A stretch of 64,000 nucleotides of DNA from Flavobacteriales bacterium (GTDB lineage: Bacteria; Bacteroidota; Bacteroidia; NS11-12g; UBA955): contig NSIM01000008.1 of NCBI GenBank assembly GCA_002737705.1, positions 1 through 64,000 on the forward strand. Reading direction: 5' to 3'. Of this stretch, positions 38,421 to 46,258 are shown one piece after another. Each line of letters opens with the position of its first letter. Position 1 is the stretch's first letter. The notes under the pieces were generated by a model. It worked only from the letters and a program-made list of their open reading frames with translations, was not told the origin of the DNA and did no database searches. The position numbers were made by a program, and so were the translations under genes.

Positions 38421-40466
38421 TTACCATTTACCCAAGTATCGTCGAATAAACCATTCTCCAGCAAACAATAAGGGTATTCCCAAAAACCACACGATCGAAT
38501 CATACCAATGTCTGGTTTGAATATCCATGCGCATCAAAGACTGGGTTCGCAATTTCTCTTTTAATAATGTATCAATCATGGCTGGGTTTTTAGCCAAAGC
38601 AAATCCGCCATTCGATTTTTCGGAAATGGATTGTAAAGAATGGTGATTGGCCTGTAAATCCATCGTTTCTAGCGGCTGATCAACAACCGAAAATTGTGCT
38701 TCCGATTTCGAATTTCCCAAAACCGAAGCAGAAGCGATTAGATTGTATTCACCTGCTGCAATTTGCCCAATGCTTGCCTTCCATCCACCCAAACTTTGTT
38801 GCAATGGAATCTCACGCACACGGCCATCGTTGGATCTCATCCTTAAATTGCGATGAATTTTGTCATCAACAATACCCGCCCTGTCTCGACAAATTACGCG
38901 GGCTGTGACAATTTCTCGCAAATCAAATTGGTCTTTCGGCAATTGAATTTCGAGATTTTTTCTGGCGGCATTTCCTGCGGCAAGTAAGGTCAGCATTCTT
39001 CTTATCCAGGGATCAAAAACAATCGATTTTCCATTATTTTTTTTGTCTTGAATACGCCATCGCCAGATTCCTTCCCCTAAAAACAAAGCCAAGGTAGCAT
39101 CGTTATTGTTCCAATGTAGCATCAAGGGAAATTGGGTTTCAATGCCGCTCCATTTTTGCTTAAGTGGAAACTCTGCCGCAACCGGCAAAGAAATTTTAAC
39201 CAATGGAGACAATACTGGTGGGAATGTCTGCCATATTTTTTTCTCTTGATCAGTCAATTCCCAACCCATATAGTGGGTATTCCAACAGGGTTGCACTTCC
39301 TGATAAGAAATCCTGCGATTCGAAACGCCCAAATTTGCAATCGAAGAAAGGGCTGTCCACTGGGTTTTTTGTGTAGCAAATATCCAAATGGCTTTCCCTT
39401 CATTGATCCAGTGTTTCAATTTTTGCAGGTCAGAAGATTCGGCAAATGACCATCCATGGAGAATATACACGTCGGCATCCAATGCGTTGGCAGAATTGGG
39501 ATTAACCTCACAAATAAACTGGCCATTTGGTTCCAATGCCCTGCGAATTGCGGCTACATCGGGATGTGGACTGCCGTAGACAATTTGAACCCGTTTGCGT
39601 TGGTCTGAAATCTTGACAAAGCGATGCAAGGTATTGTTGGCAATATTTTTTTCCCCCTCCACCACTGCGATCTCTAACGACAATTTCATCAAACCCGGCT
39701 TACTGGGTTTAATGTCAAATTCAATGCGTTTCCAATCTTGGTCTCCTGTCGAAACCCATTGTTTTGATGATATCAAGACCGCATTCTGAAACAATCGCAA
39801 TTGGAGGGTTTTTCCATTCACAAGGCGAGACTTTACAAGCGCCTCTGCTACAAACGTATTGCCAATATAGGCTTCAGTATTGCATAAAAAAGAAGAAACC
39901 TGCACATCTTTTTGGGGTGTAGGATCTCCCAAACCTACAGAAATAATGGGAATTTGGGGAGGCCTAATGGCAAATTCTGGATCCGTCCCGCTGTTTACGA
40001 TACCATCGCTCATGATTACAATGCCAGACAAAGGTCCTTGGGTTGCGATTGACTCTGCATGTTTCAATACAGCCGAAATATCGGTATTCATCGTTGAAGA
40101 AGAAACCAGACTATCTGCTGTTGAAACGTCTTTTCCAAATAAATAGATGCGAAGATTCTTTTCACCGACAATGTCTTTAATGCGCTTTAAAACCGACTTA
40201 GATTGAAGCTTATCGTAATCCGTAATAGATGAACTTGCGTCGCTATAAACCAACAAAACAGGCTTTTCAATTCGATGTATAATCGATTTCCAAAACGGAT
40301 TAAACAATACCAACACAAGAAAGAATACCGCCAAAAAACGAAATATCGCTGCAAGAAACCAAAGGCGCTTGGCATTAGACCTTAAAATAGGATAATACAG
40401 AAATCCAACATACAGACATGAAATAACAAGAGAAAAAAACCAAGCCCAAACTGGAATTCCCATCAT
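38421..40466 (-). CDS. Membrane-anchored VWA-like protein
   Basis: Two N-terminal membrane segments and one near the C-terminus bracket a large soluble part. A von Willebrand A domain begins near residue 75, with metal-site motifs VYSDASSSI (DxSxS) and IVIMSDGIVNSG. The rest resembles proteins of the BatA/glutamine-amidotransferase-like type, common in Bacteroidetes, with a beta-sandwich and a Rossmann-like segment (ADVYILHGWSFAESSDLQ). The likely site is the inner membrane with the bulk in the periplasm. The partner is unknown; no MoxR or Bat genes are nearby. Confidence 0.78.
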   Translation of the reverse strand: MMGIPVWAWFFSLVISCLYVGFLYYPILRSNAKRLWFLAAIFRFLAVFFLVLVLFNPFWKSIIHRIEKPVLLVYSDASSSITDYDKLQSKSVLKRIKDIVGEKNLRIYLFGKDVSTADSLVSSSTMNTDISAVLKHAESIATQGPLSGIVIMSDGIVNSGTDPEFAIRPPQIPIISVGLGDPTPQKDVQVSSFLCNTEAYIGNTFVAEALVKSRLVNGKTLQLRLFQNAVLISSKQWVSTGDQDWKRIEFDIKPSKPGLMKLSLEIAVVEGEKNIANNTLHRFVKISDQRKRVQIVYGSPHPDVAAIRRALEPNGQFICEVNPNSANALDADVYILHGWSFAESSDLQKLKHWINEGKAIWIFATQKTQWTALSSIANLGVSNRRISYQEVQPCWNTHYMGWELTDQEKKIWQTFPPVLSPLVKISLPVAAEFPLKQKWSGIETQFPLMLHWNNNDATLALFLGEGIWRWRIQDKKNNGKSIVFDPWIRRMLTLLAAGNAARKNLEIQLPKDQFDLREIVTARVICRDRAGIVDDKIHRNLRMRSNDGRVREIPLQQSLGGWKASIGQIAAGEYNLIASASVLGNSKSEAQFSVVDQPLETMDLQANHHSLQSISEKSNGGFALAKNPAMIDTLLKEKLRTQSLMRMDIQTRHWYDSIVWFLGIPLLFAGEWFIRRYLGKW

Positions 40467-40492
40467 GGCTTATACAGAGAATGGCTGTTTAA

Positions 40493-41188
40493 TTATTGTT
40501 TAATAAACAATGCGCTCCGATTGACCCCCTGGGCGGTAAAACGCAAGGTATACAATCCCTTGTTTAGCTGAGAAATATCAATGATCCCATTTACTGGAAA
40601 GATTGAAAACGCCCGTTGGCCTGATACAGTATAAAACAATACCTCACCCTGAACATTTGCAGAAATCTTCAGATATTGACTGGATGGATTGGGATAAACC
40701 CGCACTGGATCGGGATGAATGGATTGATAATTGGCGCCCCATCGAACATATATATTCCAAGTAATTGTGTCGATTTTATTCGGATTATCATAATCCCAAA
40801 CTGCATATGTAATCTGGGCAGTATCGGCTTTTCCATTGGGAAATATTGTAATTTTTAGTGATGCATCCTTGTTGGGCAATACCTTCGCAAAGGTATCATT
40901 GTCGTAAAATGCAGGAAAACAATTTCTGTTGTCGCAAAAGGATGCATCCCAAGATTTGGGAAAATCAACAGCGATTTTCTGATAGGCAAAAATTATCGGT
41001 GAATTTTTTTTATTTGTGAAATAAATTGCACAATCCATGGGGTCATTGGCATTGGGAAAATAGTTGTGCACCAAGCCTCCTTTTATCTCAAAACTTTGCG
41101 CTCTAAGTAAAGAATTATCAATTCCGGGAGAAAAAGCAACCCCCATTATTGTAAAAATAGCGACTGCGCGAAATAATAGCTGTTTCAT
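40493..41188 (-). CDS. Small secreted protein with T9SS type A sorting domain
   Basis: ATG 41188 (MKQLLFRAVAIFTIM) begins a signal peptide ending near LLRAQS. The central 120 residues hold a beta-rich domain with a close Cys pair (FCDNRNCFP). The C-terminal 70 residues are a T9SS type A tail (PVRVYPNPSSQYLKISA ... GLYTLRF). It is exported across the outer membrane; no enzyme motif is visible. The track start at 41197 is a TTG lying inside the promoter element, so 41188 is preferred. Confidence 0.78.
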   Translation of the reverse strand: MKQLLFRAVAIFTIMGVAFSPGIDNSLLRAQSFEIKGGLVHNYFPNANDPMDCAIYFTNKKNSPIIFAYQKIAVDFPKSWDASFCDNRNCFPAFYDNDTFAKVLPNKDASLKITIFPNGKADTAQITYAVWDYDNPNKIDTITWNIYVRWGANYQSIHPDPVRVYPNPSSQYLKISANVQGEVLFYTVSGQRAFSIFPVNGIIDISQLNKGLYTLRFTAQGVNRSALFIKQ

Positions 41189-41194
41189 TGTTAT

Positions 41195-41223
41195 CAAAGG
41201 TAGACAAAAAAATGAACCCCAAA
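41195..41223 (-). promoter_or_regulatory. Promoter TTTG-N17-TACCTTTG adjoining the start of the T9SS cargo gene
   Basis: On the minus strand TTTG (41223-41220) is followed after 17 bp by TACCTTTG (41202-41195). The -7 element ends 6 nt before the ATG at 41188, predicting a leaderless or nearly leaderless transcript. Confidence 0.5.
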
Positions 41224-41236
41224 TAAGAATCGATAC

Positions 41237-41980
41237 TTATAGACTTGAAAAAAGCCGCAAATCAGAGACGCTACCCCCATATAAATTCATATCCATGATG
41301 TCGTTCATTGGAGGGGATTCAGATTGAATACCTATTGTATGATTTGAATACCAATAGGAAATAATACCCGCACCCATTCCCCCCAAAACATCGGTATGCC
41401 AAGTATCTCCCAAATAAACGGCTTCTGCTGCGCTGCATTGTGCTTTGGACAAGGCCAATGCAAAAAATTCGGTTTGGGGCTTGGCAAAACCCACCCCTTC
41501 GGATGTGATCATAAAATCAATAAAATGCCCTATGCCCGAATGGCCTAATTTAATGCGCTGGGTAGTTTCAAAGCCATTGGTAAGTATGGCTATTTTGTAT
41601 TTTTTTTTCAATTTCGCCAATGCCTCAAGGGCAAAGGGCATCAAACGTGGCATTAACGGACAAATGTCCAAATATTCTTGCCATATATTTTTGGGTTGTT
41701 GAACAATCGAAATTCCCATCGCTGTAAAAGTATCTGAAAAACGGGTTGTTCTCAGGGTTTCTTTGTCCAATTCTCCGGCTTCATAGCGTCTCCATAAACT
41801 GGCATTGATCGATTTATACAGTCCTAAAAAGTCGTTTACTGTGCAAAGGCAAAGATGGTCTAATCTATGTTTTGTGTAAAGAATTTTTAAAGCCTCCTGT
41901 GCATTGCCGTCAAAGTCCCAGAGGGTATTGTCAAGATCAATAAAGACCCACTTTGTTTTGGTTAAAAAAGGTTTTATCAT
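41237..41980 (-). CDS. yjjG: YjjG-type HAD nucleotidase
   Basis: HAD motifs are clear: FIDLDNTLWDFDGNA (motif I with two Asp), ILTNGF (motif II), the Lys in GFAKPQTEFF (motif III) and YLGDTWHTDVLGG (motif IV). The capping and length (247 aa) fit the YjjG noncanonical pyrimidine nucleotidase family, which removes phosphate from damaged or unusual nucleotides. Its start overlaps the adk stop by 4 bp, a sensible pairing with a nucleotide kinase. Confidence 0.85.
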   Translation of the reverse strand: MIKPFLTKTKWVFIDLDNTLWDFDGNAQEALKILYTKHRLDHLCLCTVNDFLGLYKSINASLWRRYEAGELDKETLRTTRFSDTFTAMGISIVQQPKNIWQEYLDICPLMPRLMPFALEALAKLKKKYKIAILTNGFETTQRIKLGHSGIGHFIDFMITSEGVGFAKPQTEFFALALSKAQCSAAEAVYLGDTWHTDVLGGMGAGIISYWYSNHTIGIQSESPPMNDIMDMNLYGGSVSDLRLFSSL

Positions 41981-42555
41981 TTCCTTGCTTTATCGACACA
42001 AGCACAGAGGGAATGAAAAATGGTCGACAGATCACCCGTACCCTGAATACTACAATATTTACCTTGAATTTGATAGAAGTCTTGCAAGGGCAATGTTTTG
42101 TTCTGGTACTCTTTGAAACGGGTGCGAATGGTATTCTCATCTTGGTCATCTATCCTGCTACTGGACAGTCCGCGGAGTAAAAGACGAGATACCAATTCAT
42201 TTTCCCCGACCTCCAAACCCAAAACGCAAGTTATCGTTGTTTTGCTTTCATCTAACATCGAATCCAAGGCAATTGCCTGATTTACTGTTCGGGGAAAACC
42301 ATCAAAAATAAAACCCTTTGAATCGGAGTGGTTTACCATAAAATTGCGCACCATGCCAATTACAACGTCATCTGGAACAAGCTCCCCCTTGCAAATAAAT
42401 GCATTGGCTTGTTTACCCAATTCTGTTTCAGCGGCACGTTCTGCGCGCAACAAATCGCCTGTTGAAATGTGTTTCAATTGAAATTTGTCCAATAACTTTT
42501 CGCTTTGTGTTCCTTTTCCAGAGCCTGGAGGACCAAAAATGACAATATTTAACAT
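41977..42555 (-). CDS. adk: Adenylate kinase
   Basis: The P-loop GPPGSGKGTQSEKLL, AMP-binding HISTGDLLRAE and GFIFDGFPRTVNQA define the enzyme, which interconverts AMP, ADP and ATP. It is the short form: the LID is brief and has no zinc cysteines. The ATG at 42555 (MLNIVIFGPPG) matches Bacteroidetes relatives; ATG 42570 would add five residues. It is upstream of and coupled to the yjjG-like gene by a 4-bp overlap. Confidence 0.95.
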   Translation of the reverse strand: MLNIVIFGPPGSGKGTQSEKLLDKFQLKHISTGDLLRAERAAETELGKQANAFICKGELVPDDVVIGMVRNFMVNHSDSKGFIFDGFPRTVNQAIALDSMLDESKTTITCVLGLEVGENELVSRLLLRGLSSSRIDDQDENTIRTRFKEYQNKTLPLQDFYQIQGKYCSIQGTGDLSTIFHSLCACVDKARK

Positions 42556-42637
42556 GTGCGTATGGGCCATATCTTTACCTAAGTGAGTCTAGGTTTCGCT
42601 ACAAATGTATAGGAAATTTTTTTCTAATGAATGCTTC

Positions 42638-43639
42638 TCAATTGCCCATTAGGCGGTCTTTGATTCTTTTTAAGGTCCTTTTTACACCCGCGATACTGAG
42701 TGGAAATAGCCATCGAAAACGCTCGTTCCACCGAAAATAATAGAGTACAGATTGGTATTCGTCACGTTGAGAAAAAGAATCATCGCCTATGGAAAATACC
42801 GATTTTACATATTCATTTCCAGCAATCATCGCAAATCCATGGGGCTTCAAAAGTGCCCTGATACTGTGCAAAGTAAAATGATAGGCATGGGCATTTTGGT
42901 AATAGGTCATCGCATCCATACTATAATTTTTATGAATGTTTTTAATACCGGGAACCTCAATATACAGTTTTGTTTGCGATGAACACAAACAGCGAATGGC
43001 TTTTATTTCGGCATATAAATCTAGAATGTGTTCCATTACGTGAGAATACACAATTAAATCTATGGCATCTTTACAGTAAAAATCTGCCAAAGTGCTCACG
43101 CGAAGGTCTAGCGAATGATGCTTACTGCCATAATTTACATATTCTGAACCGAGATCAATTCCCATGACTTCATGCCCTTTGCTGCGAAAAAAATCCAAAA
43201 TACCACCCGCTCCACAACCTACTTCCAACACGCGCATTGGCCGAGTAGAAATTTGATTGGCCGAATCCAAAAATTCATAAATCCGTTTCCCTTGCTTTTG
43301 CTGCTCCCGAAAAAAAGCTTCACCAGCAACTTCAGAACCAACATACAAAGGCCGATACTCATTGTCATAAAAAGCAGAATACGCGGATTGTGTCATTCTA
43401 GGATTGGTATACACAAACCCACATTGCTTACAAATGCACACAGAAAAATACAATCCATAACGGTCTCTTTCTGCAATGCACTCAGGATTGTCTGCATTAC
43501 ACACCGCACAAAAAACCGATTCAAAATCGTATTCCCCGGTTTTTACCTTATTGGCCACTTCCTGCTTAACCCTAATTTGTATTGGGTTTAACACAATGGA
43601 AGGCAGGCCTTCACCCATCATTCTTGGAAATAACGCCAT
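42638..43639 (-). CDS. Class I SAM-dependent methyltransferase with N-terminal Cys cluster
   Basis: Four cysteines near residues 45-75 (CAVCN ... CICKQC) suggest a zinc ribbon, followed by the YTNPRMTQSAY segment. The Rossmann methyltransferase starts at VLEVGCGAGGILDFF, with GIDLGSEYV and a YSHVMEHI motif. Such ribbon plus Methyltransf_23-like proteins often modify sugars or small molecules in cell-surface clusters. It lies just before the nonulosonate operon but points the other way. The track start 43648 is TTG; ATG 43639, 43621 or 43618 are possible, and promoter position favours one of the last two. Confidence 0.8.
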   Translation of the reverse strand: MALFPRMMGEGLPSIVLNPIQIRVKQEVANKVKTGEYDFESVFCAVCNADNPECIAERDRYGLYFSVCICKQCGFVYTNPRMTQSAYSAFYDNEYRPLYVGSEVAGEAFFREQQKQGKRIYEFLDSANQISTRPMRVLEVGCGAGGILDFFRSKGHEVMGIDLGSEYVNYGSKHHSLDLRVSTLADFYCKDAIDLIVYSHVMEHILDLYAEIKAIRCLCSSQTKLYIEVPGIKNIHKNYSMDAMTYYQNAHAYHFTLHSIRALLKPHGFAMIAGNEYVKSVFSIGDDSFSQRDEYQSVLYYFRWNERFRWLFPLSIAGVKRTLKRIKDRLMGN

Positions 43640-43645
43640 CTCGGG

Positions 43646-43676
43646 CAAATCTATACAATTTATACTATTGGAACAA
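43646..43676 (-). promoter_or_regulatory. Promoter TTG-N20-TAGATTTG for the methyltransferase
   Basis: On the minus strand TTG (43676-43674) is followed after 20 bp by TAGATTTG (43653-43646). The -7 element ends 6 nt before ATG 43639. Either this mRNA is leaderless, or translation starts at the ATGs at 43621/43618, about 20 nt further in. Confidence 0.55.
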
Positions 43677-43899
43677 TCTGGGCATGGATTTGAGTTTAAA
43701 ACTACCCCGTTGTGCGATTGGCAAAATAAAACTACTACGCATCAATCTGGTGGGCATGATAATTCGCTGTATTCCCAAATCCTTGGCGCGGGCTCACACA
43801 ATTACCCCCAGCAAAAAACACCAGTACACCTGTATAAATGACTTACAATTCTCTGTTTAATTGTATACTAACAGTCCTGCCCCGTTGTAATTAAAAGAG

Positions 43900-44004
43900 A
43901 ATCAATTGGTTAGAATAATCAGAATCTTTAAAATGGGAATCAACATTGCTAACCAATTGATTTACAGGTTTTTTTCAACTATCGCTATGCTGATAACCTG
44001 TAAA
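43900..44004. repeat. Two adjoining inverted repeats in a 0.5-kb gene-free region
   Basis: The 560-bp region between the methyltransferase and neuB start codons has no convincing gene. It contains AATCAATTGGTTAG (43900-43913) paired with its exact complement at 43949-43962 (35-nt loop), then TTTACAGGTT (43961-43970) paired with AACCTGTAAA (43995-44004). The two stems overlap by 2 bases. This could be a structured RNA, a regulatory site, or the relic of a small mobile element. Confidence 0.6.
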
Positions 44005-44130
44005 AAACTGTAGAGAGATTGCGCCATTTTGCGTTTTTCCTAGGCTGTTCTTCCAACTTTAATGGATTACTCATTCTGATAGAAGGCCATTATCCCAAAC
44101 TTCTTTTGAGAGATGTGAATTCCAATTCGA

Positions 44131-44160
44131 TTGTTCGACGAATGAATTTTCCTATTTTTG
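44131..44160 (+). promoter_or_regulatory. Promoter of the nonulosonate operon, TTG-N19-TATTTTTG
   Basis: TTG (44131-44133) and TATTTTTG (44153-44160) are 19 bp apart. The element overlaps the TTG that the ORF track uses as a start (44158), which shows that the real start lies downstream at ATG 44200, giving a leader of about 30 nt. Confidence 0.6.
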
Positions 44161-44199
44161 TGTATTCATATCCCATTAAAGCCAACTAAAAAAACCGCA

Positions 44200-45063
44200 A
44201 TGTTCAAAACCCCCCAACTCATAGCCGAAATTGGATGCAACCACAAAGGCGATTTTTCCATTGCAAAGGAGTTGATTGTTATGGCCAAGCAAGCCGGGGC
44301 CCATTTTGCCAAATTCCAAAAACGCAACAATATAGAATTATTGACACCCGAACAATACCATGCACCCCACCCCAATCTGTCAAATGCTTATGGCAACACC
44401 TATGGTGAACACAGAGAATTTCTGGAATTTACCACAGATCAACATGCCGAACTAAAAAACTTCGCGGAATCTCAAGGAATTGGCTATTCAACCTCTGTTT
44501 GGGATGTAACATCTGCCAAAGAAATTATACAAATAACGCCCGAATTTTTAAAAGTGCCTTCGGCGTGTAATAACCATTTAGAGCTTCTTCGGGTCTTGCG
44601 TGATGACTACCTTGGAGATGTTCATATTTCAATGGGAATGACAACCCAAGCAGAAGAAAAGGAAATTGTTTCATTTTTTTTAGAAACTGGACAAGCCCAT
44701 CGCTTGGTAATTTATTCATGCACATCGGGCTACCCCGTCCCCTTTGAAGACATTTGTTTGTTGGAGATTTTGCGAATTAAGGAACGGTACCAAAACGCAG
44801 TAAAAGACATTGGATTTTCAGGACACCATTTGGGCATTGCTGCAGATATCGCAGCCTATACTCTCGGTGCTTCATGGATTGAACGCCATTTTACAAAAGA
44901 CAGAACCTGGAAAGGCACCGACCACGCCGCATCCTTAGAATTTGCTGGATTACAAAAACTCGCCCGCGATTTATCGGCTGTGCACAAAGCCTTACGACCC
45001 AAAGCAACCGAAATACTGGACATCGAAAAAATACAACGAGACAAACTCAAATTCCGCGCTTAG
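44200..45063 (+). CDS. neuB: NeuB-family nonulosonic acid synthase, SAF domain absent
   Basis: The 287-residue TIM barrel has the NeuB signatures LIAEIGCNHKGDFSIAKELI, KFQKRN, and RHFTKDRTWKGTDHAASLE. The family condenses phosphoenolpyruvate with a hexosamine or mannose derivative to make a nine-carbon acid. Usual sialic acid synthases have about 340-350 residues with a C-terminal SAF (antifreeze-like) domain; here the protein stops right after the barrel (DKLKFRA). The start at ATG 44200 is chosen because the promoter overlaps the earlier TTG. The operon continues with neuA 4 bp later. Whether it uses ManNAc, its 6-phosphate, or mannose-6-phosphate cannot be read off. Confidence 0.88.
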   Translation: MFKTPQLIAEIGCNHKGDFSIAKELIVMAKQAGAHFAKFQKRNNIELLTPEQYHAPHPNLSNAYGNTYGEHREFLEFTTDQHAELKNFAESQGIGYSTSVWDVTSAKEIIQITPEFLKVPSACNNHLELLRVLRDDYLGDVHISMGMTTQAEEKEIVSFFLETGQAHRLVIYSCTSGYPVPFEDICLLEILRIKERYQNAVKDIGFSGHHLGIAADIAAYTLGASWIERHFTKDRTWKGTDHAASLEFAGLQKLARDLSAVHKALRPKATEILDIEKIQRDKLKFRA

Positions 45064-45067
45064 TGCT

Positions 45068-45754
45068 ATGAAAACAATTGCCTTTATCCCTGTTCGTGGG
45101 GACAGCAAATCGATCCCCAAAAAAAATATTTTAGATTTTAACGGGCATGCATTGGTTTATTGGGCATGCCTAGCAGCACAAAATTGTCGGTCTGTAGATG
45201 CAATCATTGTCGCAACGGAATCTGCAGAAATTGCATCTACTGTCGATGCTTTTGGATTTAATAAAGTGCGTATTTACCATCGATCAACAGAAAGTGCCCA
45301 AGATACATCTCCAACAGAATCTGTACTTTTAGAGTATATCGAAGCGGAAAAACCCAGCCCCGAAACACATATCGCGTTGATTCAAGCTACAAACCCTTTC
45401 ATAACCGCCCATGAACTCCAAAAGGGGTGCGATTTGCTGTTAAAACAAGCGGAAGGATCTGTCATCTCCTGCGCCATTTTTAAACGATTTTTATGGGATG
45501 AGAATGGAAAATCCATCAATTATGATTTCATGAAACGCCCACGCAGACAAGACTTTTCTGGCATATTTCTTGAAAATGGTTCATTTTATATCAATTCCGT
45601 TAAAAATATAGTGGCAACAGGAAATCGGCTTACAGAGCCCATTGCTATCGCCGCAATGGCTGAGTACAGTGCCACAGAAATCGACGAATTCGAAGACTGG
45701 CTGATTGCAGAAAAAATACATAAGAAGTATATCTTAGACACAAAACAACCATGA
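45068..45754 (+). CDS. neuA: CMP-nonulosonic acid cytidylyltransferase (NeuA family)
   Basis: The protein starts MKTIAFIPVRGDSKSIPKKN, the CTP-binding P-loop of CMP-sialate/CMP-Kdo synthetases (R-x-x-S-K-x-x-x-K-N). It continues with IALIQATNPF, LENGSFYI and EIDEFEDWLIAE, all as in NeuA. It activates the free acid as the CMP-sugar for transfer. The 228-residue form lacks any fused hydrolase domain. The track start at 44942 overlaps neuB; ATG 45068 is the right one. It ends with a 4-bp overlap with the phosphatase gene. Confidence 0.9.
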   Translation: MKTIAFIPVRGDSKSIPKKNILDFNGHALVYWACLAAQNCRSVDAIIVATESAEIASTVDAFGFNKVRIYHRSTESAQDTSPTESVLLEYIEAEKPSPETHIALIQATNPFITAHELQKGCDLLLKQAEGSVISCAIFKRFLWDENGKSINYDFMKRPRRQDFSGIFLENGSFYINSVKNIVATGNRLTEPIAIAAMAEYSATEIDEFEDWLIAEKIHKKYILDTKQP

Positions 45755-46254
45755 ATCTCCCCAAACTAATCATTACGGATATTGATGGTGTATGGACTGA
45801 CGGTGGAATGTATTACGACAATACTGGCAACGAGTGGAAGAAATTCAATACCATTGACAGTGCCGGAATTATTTTTTGTCGACAACTCGCTGTTCCCATT
45901 GCCATTATTACCGGAGAAAACACCCAAATAGTAGCCAATCGTGCCAAGAAACTCAATATCGATTTAGTGTTTCAAGGCATTACTGACAAACTTCATGTTG
46001 CCAAAGAATTGTGTGAAAAAATGAATATCACGCTGTCTGAGGTTGCCTATATTGGCGATGATTTGGGAGACATAGACCTTTTAAAAGCAGTTGGATTTGC
46101 GGCTGCACCAGCCAATGCCAGCGATTATATCAAAGACTTGTGTGATTATACAACCAAAACCCAAGGCGGAGACGGCGCATTTCGTGAATTTATAGAAGAA
46201 ATTCTTTCGAGATGTGGTTTAATGGAAAGCGTTCTAGAAAAATTTAATCTGTAA
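45751..46254 (+). CDS. KdsC-like HAD phosphatase, probable nonulosonate-9-phosphate phosphatase
   Basis: This is the small uncapped C0-type HAD protein of 167 residues: DIDGVWTDGGMYY (motif I), AIITGEN (motif II), and GDDLGDIDLL (motif IV). KdsC-type enzymes remove phosphate from Kdo-8-phosphate. Close relatives next to neuB/neuA-like genes act on Kdn-9-phosphate or Neu5Ac-9-phosphate. The context between neuA and a glycosyltransferase-like gene favours that use here. The coding region overlaps neuA by 4 bp. Confidence 0.87.
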   Translation: MNLPKLIITDIDGVWTDGGMYYDNTGNEWKKFNTIDSAGIIFCRQLAVPIAIITGENTQIVANRAKKLNIDLVFQGITDKLHVAKELCEKMNITLSEVAYIGDDLGDIDLLKAVGFAAAPANASDYIKDLCDYTTKTQGGDGAFREFIEEILSRCGLMESVLEKFNL

Positions 46255-46258
46255 AACC

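Noticed and set aside
43476-43860. Plus ORFs 43476-43841 and 43582-43860 upstream of neuB
   Set aside because: They run antisense into the methyltransferase coding region and show no domain or ribosome-binding context.
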